A stretch of DNA of 64,000 nt. Origin: Lagopus muta. Taxonomy: Eukaryota; Chordata; Aves; Galliformes; Phasianidae. Below are positions 60,696 to 64,000 of the stretch, piece after piece. Position numbers and translations under genes: made by a program. Location of the stretch: assembly GCF_023343835.1 (NCBI RefSeq), contig NC_064439.1:27505933-27569932 (forward strand). Reading direction: 5' to 3'. Every line of letters begins with the position of its first letter. The stretch's first letter is position 1. The notes below the pieces were generated by a model. It was not told where the DNA came from and did not search any database. It saw only the letters and a program-made list of their open reading frames with translations.

Positions 60696-63600
60696 TGAAC
60701 CAAATTCATTTGAATTCACAGAATATTGAGCTCAGATCTCAGTAAAAGACTGTCACTTCATATCTGCCTTGGACTACCAAAGGCTAAGCAGATCAGAAAA
60801 CCGAATTTAATCAATTTTCCTGATTGAATATTTTGTTCCATTGTTACTTGAAATGGCTTGGAAATATCTTCCAGTATTTGTTGGAAAAGTAATGAGGGGT
60901 CAAAGACCCACGAGTAAAGATGCTTCTAAAACTGTCTGATAAGCCCCGTGTCTCAGAGATCTACAAACACAATCATCTATGGATCTTCACAGTGAATAAT
61001 GAACAGCATAATGAACAGCATCAACTTCAGTAACTTTTCTTTCATTATAAAGAACTGGCTAGAAATTTCTGTGCATTTAACATTTTTCTGCTGCACAATC
61101 AATTGCACAGCCTTTTTTTTTTTTAAATTGAGTTAAAGCGGAAGTCTTGCATTATTTTTTCTGAAATTATTAATTTACACTATCAGTTTCCACAGTATCA
61201 AATGTGGACTAACAGTAGATGGCTCACTGGTCTGAGTCATTGTTTTAATTCTCAAATATCACATCCTACTTTCTACTATTATGAGTCAAGCATTCTTGAA
61301 CTGCACTGATGTGGTATAAGTCACTGCATTTTGACGTATTGTTCTGTACTTGCTTTTTTTTTTTTTTTTAAATCAAATGTAACTCTTATACCAGCCTATC
61401 AACTAAATCTAGGTTATTTTAAGCGCACAAATTTTATTACATAGCCCTTTCATCCAGATGTCATGTTTTCGTTGAGGTCCATCCCACAGTGCATTTTGTA
61501 ACATTTTTTTTTTGCCATTTGTTTTGCTTCTTGAAGGATCCTCATACTTTCTTTTCCTCCACTGTGACTTAATGTTATGGCTATAAAAATTTAAGACTGA
61601 ATCTAACTGGGTATCATCTGACTTAATAGAACAAGGATTTCTCAACCTAGTAAATTACAAGTAATTTACAAGAGTAAATAAAGCAATGAAATTTTCCATC
61701 TCACTCTTTGATTTGAAGCTGAACATAGAAGGGAGACACTTTGACACTATGGGGAAAGAAACAGAAAATTAATCTTCCATTGTTTTTATGCCTTTGTTAG
61801 CAGTGGGATATGAGGTCACACTTCTGCCTCAGCAACGATTGCTTAGTCTCTTTCACCAAGTCTTGCATTCCTGCAGAGTATGAACAGCACATCGATGAAA
61901 GAAATTCTTGAACAACGTTTCTATAAATGCCTAATTGGCACTGCTAATAAGATATATCAGCTGGAAAAAGGTCCTGTAGATGACTAAAGGCTATTGAACC
62001 TTGTAAACCTTGTGAAATTGTTCTCTCCCAAACCTTTTCCTTAGAGTTCACCCATAGACAGGCACAAATGCAGACAGAACTGTAAGTTCTCAGGCTATGA
62101 TGTTCAAGATGTGAAAACAAAGATTTAATGCTTGCTTTCATTCACCTGTCATGATCCTATAAGATGGAGGACGTAATAGGAGGACAGGAAAGTGCATTGG
62201 TGTGGGAGTGAGTGTTCCTTAGGTACCTGCAAAGAAAATACAGCCCCTGCTAGCTAACTAAAAAGGCTGGGAAACACTTGGACCCCACTTTTAATGCCAC
62301 CCTCAAAATTACTTTTATTTCTTATGTGTAGTGCACTGTATGTCTACCTTATCAAGCTGCACTTATGAAAGGTCTGGAGGACAGCAGCTGTGACCATTTG
62401 AGATTTATGCAGCCCAAGTTCCTCTTTCTTCGTTTAAGAGGTTTCTTCCACATAGCAACCTCACCACAGAAATGATGTGTCTCTATAGCTAGTAAACACT
62501 GTCTAATACTGCCTATTTCCAACACCATCACACTGTAAAAGTTCCAGCTGCTGGGACTTAAGAGCACATCTTGCTGACCACGTCAGAAAGAAAAAGGGAA
62601 TAGATGAGACAAATCCATCAGATGTGAATTCCCCCCACAGTCAAGAAAATAGTTATTCTGTTGCTTTTTGCAGCTGGACCAACACAAAAGCAACTATAAA
62701 TGCAACACAAAAGCCAACATATAAGGAGATAAAAGAACAGAACACTCTAGCTTTCTCTCAGCCTCCAACCCTTCCAGTCTTTCATCTTAAACCCCCCGAA
62801 GGATCATGCAGTTTCTTTTTGTCACCAAGCTCATGGTGAAGACGTTGATTACTTGCAACTAATATGAGATCTTAGTTCATTCCTTATTCTAGGACAAGGG
62901 GTTCTACAGATCAGTTACAGAATAAACATCTCCTTTAGGCTGCTTTGAATCTGACTGACTACCTAATGCCAGCCTGTTTGGGTTTCTTTCTTTGTTTTTC
63001 CTGCATTAAAGGAAATATCCTCTCAATCATTTTTCCCACAGGCTCTTAGTTAAAAACTTCAACACCTAGATTTTTCACTCTTTGTAACAGATAGTAATGT
63101 AGACACAACTCAAATGCAAAAGATAGCAGTGAAAAACACCCTATAACAAGCCGCCCTCAAAAGTCCCTAACAACATCCAGACTAGAGTGAAAGTTGATTT
63201 AGGAAATCATACATCTTTGTATACACTGTTTAATTCTCACAGAAAGCATGATCAAGCTGACACTCAGATTAGCCCTTCTGCTCTAAGCCACGAGTATCAT
63301 TCTCTACACTTCTCCAATAAAAATAGGACAGGACATTTAGAGGGAATTGTTCTCAGAGCTGATTGTTGCCCATTCCTGTAACAAATGCCTTTAGTCCTTT
63401 ATCTATAAGGATAAATCAATGAAGTTTCATGCCTCAGAGCACGATCTTTAAGACAAAGATGTTACATTTATATATCAGTTTAAAGGATATAATTATATAA
63501 GCAAAATTCAATAATTATGAGTCATGTGGATATGGAAAGAGTAAATCATGTTAGAGAAATCCAGTTACTTCTAAACAAAAAATGAAAAACACTATTGGGT

Positions 63601-64000
63601 CAGGTAAACCAACAGGCTTGACATAGCTGGACTTTTTTAAAAGGTTCAGAGGAAATTCAAAATGATGGATCATTGTTATCATTAAGAAATTTTTTATCTG
63701 AGTAGAGTAAATCATTGTTTAAAATAGGCTTTAAACTTTTCTCCAATGTCGAGCACCTGTAACCTTGCGTTCACATCTGAAGGTGAACTCTTTCCAGTCC
63801 TTGAACGCAAGTTATTTGGGGGGCAACTACATTTTCCTATAGAACTGTAACAACTTCAATGGCCTCCACATCTGATGTAGTTTCTTGCCTTCAGAAATCA
63901 GAAAAAACAATGTACAAGTCATTACCACAAAAAAAAAAAAAAAAAAAAAAAAAAAGCAAAATAGATTGGAGGGAAAACACAAAGGCAGATGCTGAGAAAC
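60696..64000. other. Unique AT-rich sequence, no gene seen
   Basis: It includes a perfect two-copy 12-base tandem duplication of AATGAACAGCAT at 60998-61021, T-rich runs near 61112 and 61362, and the A27 tract near the end. No transposon, exon or RNA gene is recognised. Confidence 0.5.
63929..63955. repeat. A27 homopolymer
   Basis: An uninterrupted run of 27 A follows ATTACCAC and precedes GCAAAATAG. No retroposon body is visible upstream. Confidence 0.9.

Overview
The window reads as vertebrate nuclear DNA from a bird, most likely a galliform (chicken, turkey or quail group). It is AT-rich and holds no long open reading frame. It carries many CR1 LINE fragments, a mariner relic of the Galluhop type described from chicken, and a solo LTR of the common bird ERVL type. 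There is no CpG-island-like promoter, no recognisable multi-exon gene, no rRNA or tRNA, no CRISPR array and no bacterial-style operon. The simplest reading is a gene desert or the inside of very large introns. All family names here come from pattern recognition; no database search was run.

Layout. Bases 1-14389 are mostly unique AT-rich sequence with a reverse-strand CR1 (2178-2910), a tiny forward CR1 tail (6186-6237), long homopolymers (T32 at 7872) and a C-rich tract containing C27 (10091-10144). Bases 14390-16320 hold an old forward CR1 body whose reverse-transcriptase region is split by a 92-bp reverse CR1 tail. From 16321 to 43870 the repeats are sparse: the mariner relic (24917-25550, reverse), a CR1 tail (30959-31245, reverse), an ancient palindromic repeat with a perfect CRE core (34478-34545), a 65-bp GA array (35066-35130) and another CR1 stub (37175-37225). 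From 43870 to 60700 the density of mobile DNA rises: an ERVL-type solo LTR with an internal C20 tract, a forward CR1 with the longest ORF of the window (183 codons), a GC-rich LTR-like block with a perfect 12-bp hairpin, and five more CR1 copies. A degenerate minisatellite with a period of about 26 bp abuts the broken 5' end of the youngest CR1. Bases 60700-64000 are unique AT-rich sequence ending near an A27 tract.

No genes work together here. The coherent biology is layered retrotransposition: 5'-truncated CR1 insertions in both orientations, one inside another, plus one cut-and-paste DNA transposon relic and one solo LTR. Four short segments have open frames bounded by good splice-site matches (7188-7277 and 38659-38707 forward; 33050-33258 and 36620-36739 reverse). 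They are given as low-confidence exon candidates, because a window this AT-rich produces such combinations by chance. I did not find convincing evidence of a new biological system; the best unexplained item is the 26-bp minisatellite at 55598-55850.
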